Part shown: positions 30,601 to 41,294 of the stretch, piece by piece
Position numbering within the stretch: position 1 is the first letter of the stretch
Layout of the letters: each line of letters opens with the position of its first letter
Assembly: GCF_963662255.1 (NCBI RefSeq)
Contig: NC_085055.1
Span: 1,960,602-2,024,601 of the forward strand
Origin: Cinclus cinclus
Lineage: Eukaryota > Chordata > Aves > Passeriformes > Cinclidae
Direction: 5' to 3'
Length of the DNA stretch: 64,000 nt
Made by a program: the position numbers and the translations under genes
Notes under the pieces: generated by a model
Databases searched by the model: none
Told to the model about the DNA's origin: nothing
The model's input: only the letters and a program-made list of their open reading frames with translations

Positions 30601-33000
30601 GATAATGAAGGATTTGAGCTCTTCAGCTACGAAACACCTGCAGTGCTTCTGCACAAGACTGCCAGAACGCAGCAATTAAAAAATGCAAAACAGCAGGGTG
30701 AGCTGATGAAAAAAAAAATCCCAAATTTGAAGCAAAATAAGCAGCTGACCCCAACAAACAGCTGACCCCAACTCTTCAAGGTTTTTCATCCCAGGAAAAG
30801 CTTTCAGCTCCCAGACTTCAGCTCCACTCCCTCAGGGCTCTTCAGATTCTGATTTCTCACCATCTCAAAGCGTCCCTTCAAAACCCTTCAAAAATTCTGC
30901 AAGCTTTTTAGAGAGTAATCTGTAAAAATTCTAAATAATAAAATAAGCCAAACTTATCCAAGAATAAATTATCCCGGTGCTGCAGGTTGGATTTTAGCAC
31001 CGGTAGAATTCCTGAAACTCCAAGCCAACTCTGCTCATGGTGTTCAGACAAGCAGGATGGAGCTGGAAAACACCTCTGGAACTCCCTGGGTATTGATTTC
31101 CCCACGGAACACGTGATGGGACCAGATATCCAACAAAATTCCCAGGTTTCCCCCGGGGTGAGCCTGTGCTCCAAGCTCAGCCACAATTTCCTTCCTCTGC
31201 ACCTTCCTGCCCAGGCAGCTTCCCAACATTTGCTGAGTGTCAGGGAGGTTTTATTTTTTCCTCCAGGAGCTTCGGAGCAGTGCATTCCATCTCTGTCTCA
31301 TCCTGAGGATGCTCTGCTGATGGATGGAAAAGCCCCAGAACAGAGGAGCTCATTAAGCCCTGGCTCTGGATTGATGTCCCTTGTTGGCTCCACTGGAACA
31401 TTTAACTCCGTGGGGATCAGTCTTTTGTACCTGATCAGCCTTGCCTTTAAGGGGTGGCCACTTTTCTGTGTCTCACTGAGTTTTTTAATTAAAATTTCAG
31501 GTATTTAATTCCTCTGAGAACCTGCGCCTCCAGGCCAGCTTGACTGATATTTATTTTAAAATGTATTTATTTTGCACCTTCAAAACGATTCCAAAAGGTT
31601 GGGGTCTCCTTGGGCAGATATAACAGGCATGCCTTCACTTCTCTGGGAAACCAAGCTCTTAGAAAATGCAATTTTGCAATACTTGATATTCTATAAAGTG
31701 AATGGAATTGAGTTTATTCCTTTCCTTTGAAGCATAATGTAAAACATTTGCTCAAGTTGATGTGAGTGTCATTTAGTGTAATTTGATAACCTGCAGAAGG
31801 GCCTGTGTGCCTGAGAGCTTATTCTCATTTGTAACTGCATGATCTGGTCTATTTTACCACTTCATTTCTCCCTTCAGAACTTGCTCCTTGGCTAATTAGA
31901 GACCCTGGTGCACCCTCATTAAATCTCTCAGGATGTTTCTCCCTGAGGAAGTCCTGAGGCCACAGAACTAAATTCTGCTTTATAACAGATACAGGATCAG
32001 ATGAAAAGAATTCACCCTATAGCAGACACCTGCAAACGTTTATAAATGTATTGCTATGAAATATCACATTTTTAAGCACTGAGTTTTTTGGCTTGGAAAA
32101 CCAACATTAATGACCTTTAAAGATTGTTTTAGGGACAGAAGATATTTTCTGTTGAGACTAAACCATCAGAGCAGGCAATGAGAAATCCAGACACTTGCTC
32201 TGTTTTTAGCAAGAGTCTCAGCATGACTCAGGATTTAGCCCCTGGTAATTAATTAGTCTCAGTATTAATAACAGCTTCGACTGAGAAATTTCCCTTTGTT
32301 CACTATTTCAGCAAATCCACCTGATGGTTTTTTTGGTCTCTGAATAACCCGTGCATGACACAACATGGTATGTCTGGGTGATTTTATTGCTGCTTCACCC
32401 TTTTATAACTTGACATTCCTGTCTGTTTATTAGTAAGAATGAAATGTAAACTTCCTACTTCCCACCTACTTCCTCGGCAGAATCCTGAAACAAAAAAAAA
32501 AAAAAAAACCAAAAAAAGCCCAAAACAACAGGAGCACAAGATGACCCCTGCCCCAACTTTTCCAGAGCCCAGGGCTGGGAAGTCACCACAAAACCAACGG
32601 GATTCAGCTTTTCCCTGGTGCTCTCCTGGAAGGAGGGCAGCCCAGCAGAGCAGGAACAGGGACAGCAGCACGTGGATGTCTGGGACAATGGGTCACAGCT
32701 TGGAGACAGCTCTGGAGCCAGGCCCTGGCTGGGCTGGGTGAGGAGCTCATCCTGCTTGAACGAATCCTGCTTGAATTCCTGCTGGGAATTGTTTCTAGAA
32801 CGCAGAAACAGCCAAGTTCTCTTGTACATAGCTAAGAGTTGCTCTCACCCCACTCTCTTTTCAAATGAAAACAAAATCCATGGAGCGTTTCTTACAAAGC
32901 AGAATTTGATCACTGCTGACCAAATGACTTGGTTTACGTCTTGAAAAAAACTGATTTGAATCTTCATTTAATTTAAGGCACTTAAACACTGCTCACCTAT

Positions 33001-33006
33001 TTTATT
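33001..33006 (-). terminator. ARL14: Candidate ARL14 poly(A) signal
   Basis: AATAAA on the minus strand about 265 nt after the ARL14 stop codon. No better hexamer was noticed between the stop and this site. Confidence 0.4.
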
Positions 33007-33270
33007 TCCAGGTGTTCCTCTGCCCCTTTCTCAGAATTCAACTTGAATAACCCCAAGTAAATAAAAAAAATAATAAAATGCTACAGATTCCTATCTCAGG
33101 TATGAGATATCCTATCAGGCACATCAAGTATCAGCAGGTATAACAATTTAATATTGTCAAAGTACTTTATAAATATTTATGTATAAAAGTTCTTCAGAAT
33201 CCAGCATTTGCAGATTTAATCTGTCCAATGAAATACGTTAAGAGTCACCAGAAGTGGATGATAGAAACCC

Positions 33271-33855
33271 TTAAAAGCTACTGAGCTCCTTCAGGGTGGT
33301 GAAAGTCTCCTTTGACTTGCTGTACTGCCTGGCAAACGTGGCCACTCTCTGGAAAGCTTCTGGCAGCCCTTGTCCCGTGATGGCACAGCAGGGCTGCACG
33401 TACCAGTTCCTGTCACTGCAGTACTTCTTCATCCTGAACCTCCTGGTGATCTCCTCGGCGTTCAGAGCTCCAGGCAAATCCTGCTTGTTGGCCAGCACGA
33501 CCACAGGGACGTTTTTGATGGATTCGTTCTTTAAAATGAGCTCAAATTCCCTCCTGGATTCCTCCAGCCGGTGCTTGGCAGAGCTGTCCACCACGTACAG
33601 CAGCGCGTCTGTGCCTTCCAGGAAATCGCTCCAGAGCTCTCTCATTTTCTTCTGTCCTCCAACATCCCAAAATGTCAGCGTAAAATCTTTCCCTGCTTCC
33701 ATCATATCCACATTAAAGCCAATCGTTGGCATCGTTAGGAAAACATCTTTATACCTGAGCTTGTAGAGCAGAGTGGATTTCCCCGCAGAGTCCAGCCCCA
33801 GCATCAGGATGTTGGCCTGCTTCAGCGAGCAGGATTTGCAGTTCTGGAGGCCCAT
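33271..33855 (-). CDS. ARL14: ADP-ribosylation factor-like protein 14, single coding exon
   Basis: Small GTPase of the ARF/ARL family, 194 residues and intronless, close to the human length I recall (192). Gly2 in MGLQNCKS is a candidate N-myristoylation site. The P-loop GLDSAGKS is at residues 20-27, switch I PTIGFNV at 43-49 with the effector Thr44, switch II WDVGGQ at 63-68 with catalytic Gln68, the NKQD base-specificity motif at 123-126, and a CAITG G5-like motif near 157-161. SDRNWYVQPCCA in the C-terminal third matches ARL14 better than ARL11. All nucleotide-binding motifs are intact. ARL14 in mammals is linked to vesicle and MHC-II transport. A 5' untranslated exon upstream is possible but not resolved. 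Confidence 0.9.
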   Translation of the reverse strand: MGLQNCKSCSLKQANILMLGLDSAGKSTLLYKLRYKDVFLTMPTIGFNVDMMEAGKDFTLTFWDVGGQKKMRELWSDFLEGTDALLYVVDSSAKHRLEESRREFELILKNESIKNVPVVVLANKQDLPGALNAEEITRRFRMKKYCSDRNWYVQPCCAITGQGLPEAFQRVATFARQYSKSKETFTTLKELSSF

Positions 33856-35450
33856 TTATCCCGGGGACTTCTGTATTCCAGGGATATCCCCCCTCTTCCC
33901 TGCAGCCAGTTTGTGTGGCTGCCTTTTCCCCTCCAGGCAGTGAGGGAGAAGAGACGGCGGTGAGCTGTGAGCACTCAAACCTCTGTGCAAACACACGCTG
34001 CTTTTATCGAGGTGATAAGGAGCCAGGAGGCTTTGGAAGGAGCAGAGCTCGGTGCCAAGCCTGTGGGTGGGACTGGGATGAGTAACAACAGCCCCGGTGG
34101 CACAGGCACAAAGGTTACAGGCTGCCAGCGTGTTTGAGCGGCCACATTCCCAGCCACCTGCAGCCTGATCCATGGATTCCCTGATCATGGCCAGCTCCTG
34201 TCTCTGAGAGAATCCCCCTGAGCATCCGCAGCCATCTGGGGAAATAACAAAAAGAAAAAAAAAAAAGATATGAACACAAGCAATGAAGAGGGGAGATGTA
34301 AGATTTAGGGTTTGTCCATACTTAGCTCATTTATCAGCGCATCTCATCTCCCACAAGCTGACCTCAGGTGGTCTCCAGGATGAGTTCCAGCCCATGGACT
34401 CCATCAAACCCTAGGAGAACTCCACCAAAACTGGGCTCTGCTCTAAGCAGCTGCCTCAGTGACCCCTGCTGCCAAGGCTGTAAACTCAGGGAGTTTATTT
34501 ATGTTGTTTGTGAATGAGTTTAGCTGCACCCTGCAAGGTGGAGACTAAATACAGACCTTATGGTCTGTTCATCACTGAGATTCCACTGCCTCAAATGAAA
34601 AATTCTTGTTACCTCCATTTTGCTCTGCTCTGTGGCTTCCCAATGAAGATTTACTTGAGGGTAGGGTCAAGAAGCGAGGAAATAACTGAGTCTTGATCAT
34701 TTTTTTTTGGCCACCATTCCAAGTAGTAGAATAAAACAAGAGGAGACAGAAAATTTAGTCAGCTATCAATGATTTCCTATTGACTGTTCATTTCTCTGAT
34801 AGTGGATGCACACTGGGCTTCTCTGACACATCCTGAGTACTGCAGGAGTTGCCCTTAACACCCAGGAAACCACTTCTCTTTGCTTCAGAAAGTCCAGAAT
34901 CAGCAAAAAGATGTAAAGGTCTTGTGGTCCAACAAGCTGCTGACTGATAGGGCAATCATTCCGATAATTACGACATTGTTGCGTAAAATCCACCTCAGCC
35001 CCGACAGACAAGTTATAATCTGGTTTCTCTTGAGGCTAAAAGGGTTAGACCAGGACTAATTGGGGGCAAAAAGAGATGACAGTGACACACCCACCGCTGC
35101 AGGGTTTTCACAGCTAATAGAACAGATGGATTATGTGTTGGGGTTTATTTCAGGAGCAGGCCAGCATGTTTTAAACCAGGGAAGAAAGCGTTTGCATTTC
35201 TTTACAAATAAGTGGACTTCAATGAATTGAAGGCAGCAAACTGCAAAACACAGGTTTAACACATCAAACGGATCAGAATTCCTTGATGCAATTCCCATAA
35301 AATGTCGGTATCCTGAGCAAGGCAGGGATGGGTCCCCACTGACAGTTCTGTGCTCCTGGGTGTTTATGGCCATAAATTGGTGCTTGTGGTCATGAACCGG
35401 GTGTTTATGGTCACAACTGTTACCTCCTCCATCAGCCGTCACTTCAAAGC
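33856..35450. other. ARL14 upstream region
   Basis: No coding gene supported. It presumably includes the ARL14 5' UTR and promoter, but I see no clear TATA box or CpG island immediately upstream of its ATG. Confidence 0.5.
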
Positions 35451-35469
35451 AGGGCTCGAGCAGAGCCTG

Positions 35470-36240
35470 ACTTTTTACGAGGTAATTCCGCAGTTTTCTG
35501 GCTGTGCCGGAGTGCAGAGCCAGATGTTGTGATGCAGAGCAGCCGCCGGGAAGGATCCCGCGGTGCTCCGGGATCGGCCCAGATCAGGATGAGCACGCTG
35601 CAGCCTCCTGCTCTCCGCTCCTGAGAGCACTGGAGAGGACGGACCCGCACCTTGGCTGTGTCCAAAGGTGTGTTCGCTCATCTGCGTGGAGCTCGCCGTT
35701 CAGTTCACCTGCAGCACCGGACTCGCAAACCCGGGACAGCGCATTTAGCGCCCGCTGATCGGATCTCCAACACCGCACTTCGGAAACCGAACGGCTCAGC
35801 GTAAACCCTGCGCTCTCCCAAATTGTCCAGGCGCGATATCCCAGCGCTCCATGAGGTTCCGAGCTGTGACGGACGGGCTGGGAATTCTCACTGGGGGCAC
35901 CTCCAGCGGCCGAGGCAGGAAGGGGAGGAAGTTCCGCTGGCTCTGGCCGGCCTTTGCTCTCGCTGTGCCGGAGGGAGGGACGGACGGAGGGAGGGAAGAA
36001 GCCGGGAACGGGAGGGAAAGAAGCCGGGAACGGGAGGGAAGCTGGACAGGGCTGAGAGAAGCCGGGCAACCCCAGGAAAGAAGCCTGGAAGCCGGAGGGA
36101 AGGAGCCGGGCAGCCCCAGAGAAGGAGCCGGGCAGGGCGGAGAGAAGCCGGGAAGGGGCGGGCAGCGGGGGCTGCTCGCTGCGGGCGCTCGGCTCGGCGG
36201 AAGAAGAGGCGGCTCCTTCCTCGAGAGGAGACACGGTACG
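35470..36240. promoter_or_regulatory. B3GALNT1: CpG-rich region, probable B3GALNT1 promoter and untranslated first exon
   Basis: CpG-dense sequence with purine-rich GGGAGGGAAAGAAGCCGGGAA repeats at about 35990-36160. A plausible donor, CACG then GTACGG, lies at 36236. With the 3' splice site at 39403-39404 this would make an untranslated first exon and a 3.2-kb intron. The exon is inferred, and the island could also serve the divergent minus-strand ARL14. Confidence 0.5.
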
Positions 36241-36241
36241 G

Positions 36242-36375
36242 GAATGGGGCCGGGGATGGGGATGGGGATGGGATAATGGGATGGGGATGGGATAATGGGA
36301 TGGGGATGGGATAATGGGATGGGGATAGGGATGGGATAAGGGGATGGGGATGGGATAATGGGATGGGGATGGGCA
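36242..36375. repeat. G-rich minisatellite, unit about 19-20 bp
   Basis: Units of GGGATGGGGATGGGATAAT type, about 6-7 copies, G-rich on the plus strand. It begins just after the inferred B3GALNT1 donor. Confidence 0.92.
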
Positions 36376-36607
36376 CACGGCCCTCGGGCACCCCGGGGCG
36401 CAGTGAGATGAGTTCAGGGCACCCGCGCAGGGCGAGCGAGCTCCGAGCGCCGCTCGGCTGCTGCCGGGTTTGGACAGAAAATCTAGGAAAGGCTCGGAGC
36501 GGGTTCAGAGTTGGACACATCCCCTGGCAGCCATCCCCATCTCTTCTGCCTGGCTGGGACCTCCCAGCTCATCCCGCACTGGGAAAAGGTGCCTGGCATG
36601 GAGAGCA

Positions 36608-36680
36608 GGGATGGATGGATGATGGATGGATGATGGATGGATGGATGGATGGATGGATGGATGGATGGATGGATGGATAA
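36608..36680. repeat. (GGAT)n microsatellite
   Basis: ATGG tetranucleotides with two early interruptions. Confidence 0.95.
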
Positions 36681-36867
36681 ATGATGGATGTTTTTGGCAG
36701 GCATGAGTCAGAGCATGGCTATGGTGAAGGTAAAAAAACCCCAACCCTCTAAATAAAACCCCTGAAGTTTTAGTTAGAACATTGCAAAATTGCCTCTAGT
36801 TTCGATTGGTTTTAAGATTAAAAACATAAAATCAATGGCTGCTTTGCACCTTAAATATGATCTGGCT

Positions 36868-36935
36868 CACCCCTGCCATGTGCAGGGACACCTCCCTTAG
36901 GCCAGGCTGCTCCAGGCTGGCCTTAAAGCCAGCTT
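36868..36935 (-). mobile_element. CR1 LINE fragment
   Basis: CCCCTGCCATGTGCAGGGA, CACCTCCC and CCAGGCTGCTCCAGGC are the complement of the CR1 3' region. Only about 65 bp is recognisable. Confidence 0.75.
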
Positions 36936-36939
36936 TAAA

Positions 36940-39404
36940 GAATATATTTCCAAATTATGTCTGCTGGTAGCTTTAAAAATTATTTATTTTCCTATAAGCC
37001 TATTATTATGGTATTTAAAAAAATCATTATATTAGACTATTGGTTATTATAATTAGTAATCTTTAATGAATATGAGAATTTCCCACCTTTTTCCTGCCAA
37101 GCACATCCACACTCCACAATCCCCTACCAGTGTGGGAGATGGATCTAAATCCCTGTGGAGCATTCTGAACCTTGTGTTGCCTCATATTTATTTCAAAGTT
37201 CACCACTTTTATCTGTTGGCACAATCTCAGCTCGGAGACAAATGGAAATAGTACCCTGGTAAGAGCTGGAAGGGAAAAAAGTGCCAGCAAAAAGCCTGGA
37301 GGTGGAGGAGCAGCTGGAAGGGCTGCACCTGCACCGTGACTGAGCAAAGTGCTCAGACCTCGCTGCCTCGACCTCCCCGCTCTGCTTTAAGCACTTGGAA
37401 TAGGAGAAGGTGGGGATTTATTTCCCTGTGTGGCTGGGGTTTCATGAAGGACCTGGATTGATGATTGTTTTCCTAGATTTTTTCAGGATTTGTCTCCAGA
37501 TTTATTGGTCGCAGTGTCATGAAATCAGGCTTTTCTTTCTATAAAGAATCAAAACATTTATAGTGTTTTTTTTTTCCATTAGGCAGCCAAGAACTGATCA
37601 AGCTGATCAGTGTTTGCTAATATGCTTTAAAGTTGATAATCAAATAAATGTTATTGATCTAAAATCAAATAGTAAGCACTGATACATAACGTGGGCTGTT
37701 TTCTTCCAGCATGTATTTTCCTTCTGTCCACTGAAAGTCAGGTTGATGCATAAAAAGAAAAGATTCCTATTAATTAATTACTGATTTTCAGATTAATCAG
37801 TCCCAGATTCTTCTATTTAAATGCTTTCTATAAAATTGCTTTCATCCATTTTAAGGCCATTGTTGGTGAAATGTTCTCCAAATGCTTCCTTTAAGGATGA
37901 TTCATTTAGAATCAGATCCTACACAGAAACATGAGGCAGGTGGGCTCTGGAAAATCAAATTCTGGAGTGTTGTTCTGGGGGTTGGATTTATTTATCAAAT
38001 ATAAAATATCTGTGAGCTCTGTGGTGATATTTTTGAAGATAAAGAGTAATTAATTGTGCAGTGAAATCAAACCTTCCATCATCCTGTGTCTTTGTCTGTG
38101 CTCCTGCAGGATAGATATTACTACTGCAAACACCAGAAACTGTTTGGAATTCCCACAGTTAGGCACCTGAATTATTTTGTCTTAAAGATGTCTAAAATAA
38201 ATGATAGACCACGTGTGGCTTTAAGGAAATACAGTGAAAGCAGAACTGGAGGGTCCAGGCCTGGGGTCTGGTTTTAAACTGAGTTTTGTGATCATTTATC
38301 CATTGCAATCTCTAATCCTGACATTGGAGCAGCGGCTTCAGCACAGATCCCACAGAGTTTTGGAAGGATCTGTGTGCCTCAAATCCAAAACGTGCCTGGC
38401 TAATGGTAAAAACTGTCCTGACTTTGGTCAGAAACAGTTTCAGTGCATCTCCTGATTTAAGGAAGTTCATTTTTATCTTCCCCCTCCCCCTCGGAACATG
38501 CAGCTGCTCAAGCCTTGAACAAAAATGAAATATTAGCATTTACTTTTGCTTTCCTGTGCCACGTTCTCCAGCTCATGCAGAGCAGCCAGATTTCCTGTCT
38601 TTTAACAGAAACTACAAAATTCTGAGGCTTCTGATCATCCATTTCCTGAGCAGTTGTTGGGTTTTGTGCACAGGTTCTGTCCTGGAGGTGGAGTCAGAGC
38701 CGTGCTGAGATCCCAGGGATCCACAGCCCTCGGAGCGGGATCCTGGGTGGAAATCTGGGGCATTTCCAGGGGGAAAGCCACGAGCTTTCAACGCCCTGAA
38801 AACCTTGCTGGGCAGTGGCTCCGTGTCCTGCTGCCATCCTGGGATCAGGGGCTGACAGCTGGAGCAGGAATCTTGGATTGGGATAGAGGTGCCTGAGAGG
38901 CTCCCTGGAGCAGGGGCTGGGCAGAGCTCAAGGAATAAAGCAGGGATTTATTAAAAACCTTCCAAGGATTCACCTCGGGCAGTGCAAGAGCCCGGACAGG
39001 ATGGGCCCGAGTCAGGAATTTTCACACTTTTATAAGTTTGGGTTCATTCCCACCTTGGGGTTCATTGTCCAACCCCAGCTCCAGGTTCTGCAGTCCCACC
39101 CTCCCAGATTCTCTCCTCAGTTCTCTGCTCTTTGCACTTTTTGGGGTGAAGCTGCAGCGGTGTCCTTGGTTCTGCGGCTGGAAAAGGATTGTTTTGTGGG
39201 GCTGAGCTGTGAGGAGAACTTGGAACACTTGATATGGAGTTCAGAGGCACACACCAGTGCGGGACAGAAAATGGAAAATATAAAAACTAAACCTTAAGGC
39301 ATCAATATTAGAGCACAATTCCAGCTGGAACTTCATCCAACACAAGGAAGAGGTAATACCTGACTAAAAGCACTCTGCATGTCACTTTCCCTTTTCCTTT
39401 TCAG
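36940..39404 (+). other. Probable B3GALNT1 5' intron, no other gene seen
   Basis: AT-rich in its first half and ordinary unique sequence in the second. It ends with a pyrimidine tract and AG at 39403-39404, just before the coding exon. No coding potential recognised. Confidence 0.5.
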
Positions 39405-39464
39405 CAAGGAAGATGCTCCAGGACTCGTAGAACAGATCCTGAGGGGCACCACCACATCCCGACC
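39403..39464 (+). promoter_or_regulatory. B3GALNT1: 3' splice site and 5' UTR of the B3GALNT1 coding exon
   Basis: A long pyrimidine tract (TTTCCCTTTTCCTTTTCAG) ends at 39404. The remaining 60 nt to the ATG contain a TAG, so translation cannot start earlier in frame. Confidence 0.7.
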
Positions 39465-40451
39465 ATGACACCAGCTCCGATCAGCGCCTTGTGCACGAGA
39501 CCCTTGAAATGGATTTTCCTGTTGCTGCTGACGTTTTCCCTGGTAACCATGTGGTACATCACCCTCTCCTCCAAAACTGCCCTGGACAACGTGAACCTGC
39601 TCTACTTCTACGAGTACGAGCCCGTGTACCGGCAGCCGCGCCCGTTCACGCTGCGCGAGCGCCGCAGCTGCGCCGACCTTGACCCCTTCCTGGTCATCCT
39701 GGTGGCTTCCAGCCCCGGGGACGTGGAAGCCAGGCAGGCCATCAGGATCACGTGGGGCTCCCGGGATTCCTGGTGGGGCCAGAGCATCCTGACGCTGTTC
39801 CTGCTGGGGCAGGACGCGCGGAGGGAGGACGGGGCGGCGGCGCTGTCGGTGGAGGACGAGAGCATCCTCTACGGGGACATCATCCGCCAGGATTTCGTGG
39901 ACACTTACGACAACCTCACCCTGAAGACCATCATGGCATTCCAGTGGCTCTCCGAGTTCTGTTCCAACGCCAGGTTCTTCATGAAGACCGACGTCGACGT
40001 CTTCATCAACACGCCCAACCTGGTGAAGCTCCTGCTGCAGCTGAATTCCTCACGGGACGTTTTCACCGGCTATCCCCTCATCGAGAACTTTGCCTACAGA
40101 GGCTTTGACAGAAAAAGATTCATCTCCTATGAGGAGTATCCCTTCAGGCTGTATCCTCCCTACTGCAGCGGGCTGGGATACATCCTGGATGGAAAACTGG
40201 CTCTGAGGACTTACGAGCTGATGGGCCACGTCAGACCTCTGAAATTCGAGGATGTTTATGTGGGGATTTGCTTAAATATACTCAAAGTCAACATCACTCT
40301 TCCACAAGATGCGGAACAATTCTTTCTCTATAAAATCAACTTTGATATCTGTAAGTACAGGCACTTGATTGCAGTTCACGGCCTTACATCCAGGGAACTG
40401 GTCCAGTTTTGGCAGGAATTGTCAGCCAACACTTCCAAAAGTTGCCTTTGA
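39465..40451 (+). CDS. B3GALNT1: UDP-GalNAc:beta-1,3-N-acetylgalactosaminyltransferase 1 (globoside synthase)
   Basis: Golgi type II membrane glycosyltransferase, family GT31. In mammals it adds beta-1,3-GalNAc to globotriaosylceramide to make globoside (P antigen). 328 residues in one coding exon, against 331 recalled for human. There is a short cytosolic tail, then a signal-anchor at about 16-34. Beta-3-glycosyltransferase motifs follow: RQAIRITWG (90-98), DIIRQDFVDTYDNLTLKT (138-155), the metal-binding DVD (176-178), and EDVYVGIC (262-269). N-glycosylation sequons are at N150, N194, N276 and N322. YFYEYEP near residue 47 is a B3GALNT1 hallmark. The ATG is 61 nt into the exon that starts at 39405. 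An upstream in-frame TAG and the membrane anchor support this start. Confidence 0.96.
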   Translation: MTPAPISALCTRPLKWIFLLLLTFSLVTMWYITLSSKTALDNVNLLYFYEYEPVYRQPRPFTLRERRSCADLDPFLVILVASSPGDVEARQAIRITWGSRDSWWGQSILTLFLLGQDARREDGAAALSVEDESILYGDIIRQDFVDTYDNLTLKTIMAFQWLSEFCSNARFFMKTDVDVFINTPNLVKLLLQLNSSRDVFTGYPLIENFAYRGFDRKRFISYEEYPFRLYPPYCSGLGYILDGKLALRTYELMGHVRPLKFEDVYVGICLNILKVNITLPQDAEQFFLYKINFDICKYRHLIAVHGLTSRELVQFWQELSANTSKSCL

Positions 40452-40546
40452 TGGTGGATTTATTTAGAAACTTGGTGTGAGAGTAGCCTCTAGAGATGAC
40501 TCCAACTGCTGGGGCAGCATTCCTCCAAGGCATTCCAATGCTCTTC

Positions 40547-40552
40547 AATAAA
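40547..40552 (+). terminator. B3GALNT1: Candidate B3GALNT1 poly(A) signal
   Basis: AATAAA about 95 nt after the stop codon. A weaker ATTAAA at about 40988-40993 is an alternative distal site. Confidence 0.4.
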
Positions 40553-41288
40553 ACAGGGATTCACAGAGCACTTTTCCATGTGTGTATCCCACACCCAGAG
40601 GATGCCTTGGAGTGCTCTGTCCCTTCTGCCTCTGCTGCCTTTCCACCTGCTCAGAGCAACCCTGGGATTTCCCCCTGAATCTTCTGGACCGTACAGAATG
40701 CCACCGAGGAAAGATGTTTATGCCAAGAAAGCAGCTTCCCAAATTCCTGCCTGCGTTGTTTTTATTGTTTTATTGCCACTCTCCATTATTTGATCTCTGC
40801 CCGGCATGAGATTTAACCCAACACAACCTTTTTTATTCTGTGTAACCCTCCTGAGTGTGTCACACCTTGGTATTTCAATGTGTCACCTCCAAAACGCTTC
40901 CAGGAATGTTCCCAACCTGGGGAATCCTGTGGGATCTGTAGGAGCTGATGGGAAATGCTGGAAATGTGGTGCACTTTGTGTGTCCATATTAAATGGAATG
41001 GCTTTGGTGCTCCCAGAGCAGGCAGATGAAGCTGAGCTCATGAACAATTTGGACATCCTAAAAACACTGGGACCATCAATCCCTCCACCCCTCTGTGCAT
41101 GTGATGCGCCCCAGGAGTTTTGAAACCCTGCAGGGGAAGATGAAAAATCATTTCTGCTGTGATTTATACCTGCTTGTAAATGAGTTTTTTTATTCCAATT
41201 TAAAAACAAAAAAAAGGAAGGATTTCCCCCATTGATATTTTAAAGAAGACCAACTCTGCCCTGTGTGTAAAGACCAGTTTTTAATCAC

Positions 41289-41294
41289 TTTATT
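41289..41294 (-). terminator. PPM1L: Candidate distal PPM1L poly(A) signal
   Basis: Minus-strand AATAAAGTGATTAAAAACTGG has the look of a strong terminal poly(A) site. It is 6 kb beyond the PPM1L stop codon. A closer AATAAA on the minus strand is at 46782-46787. If 41289 is used, PPM1L and B3GALNT1 3' ends are only a few hundred bases apart, tail to tail. Confidence 0.4.

Larger units (their letters stand above)
22505..33000. other. Intergenic region between KPNA4 and ARL14
   Basis: No coding gene supported on either strand. It contains a CR1 fragment at 23243-23446, AT-rich sequence near 24750-24860 and a hexanucleotide repeat at 27556-27640. Otherwise it is unique-looking sequence with short spurious open frames. 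Confidence 0.7.
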
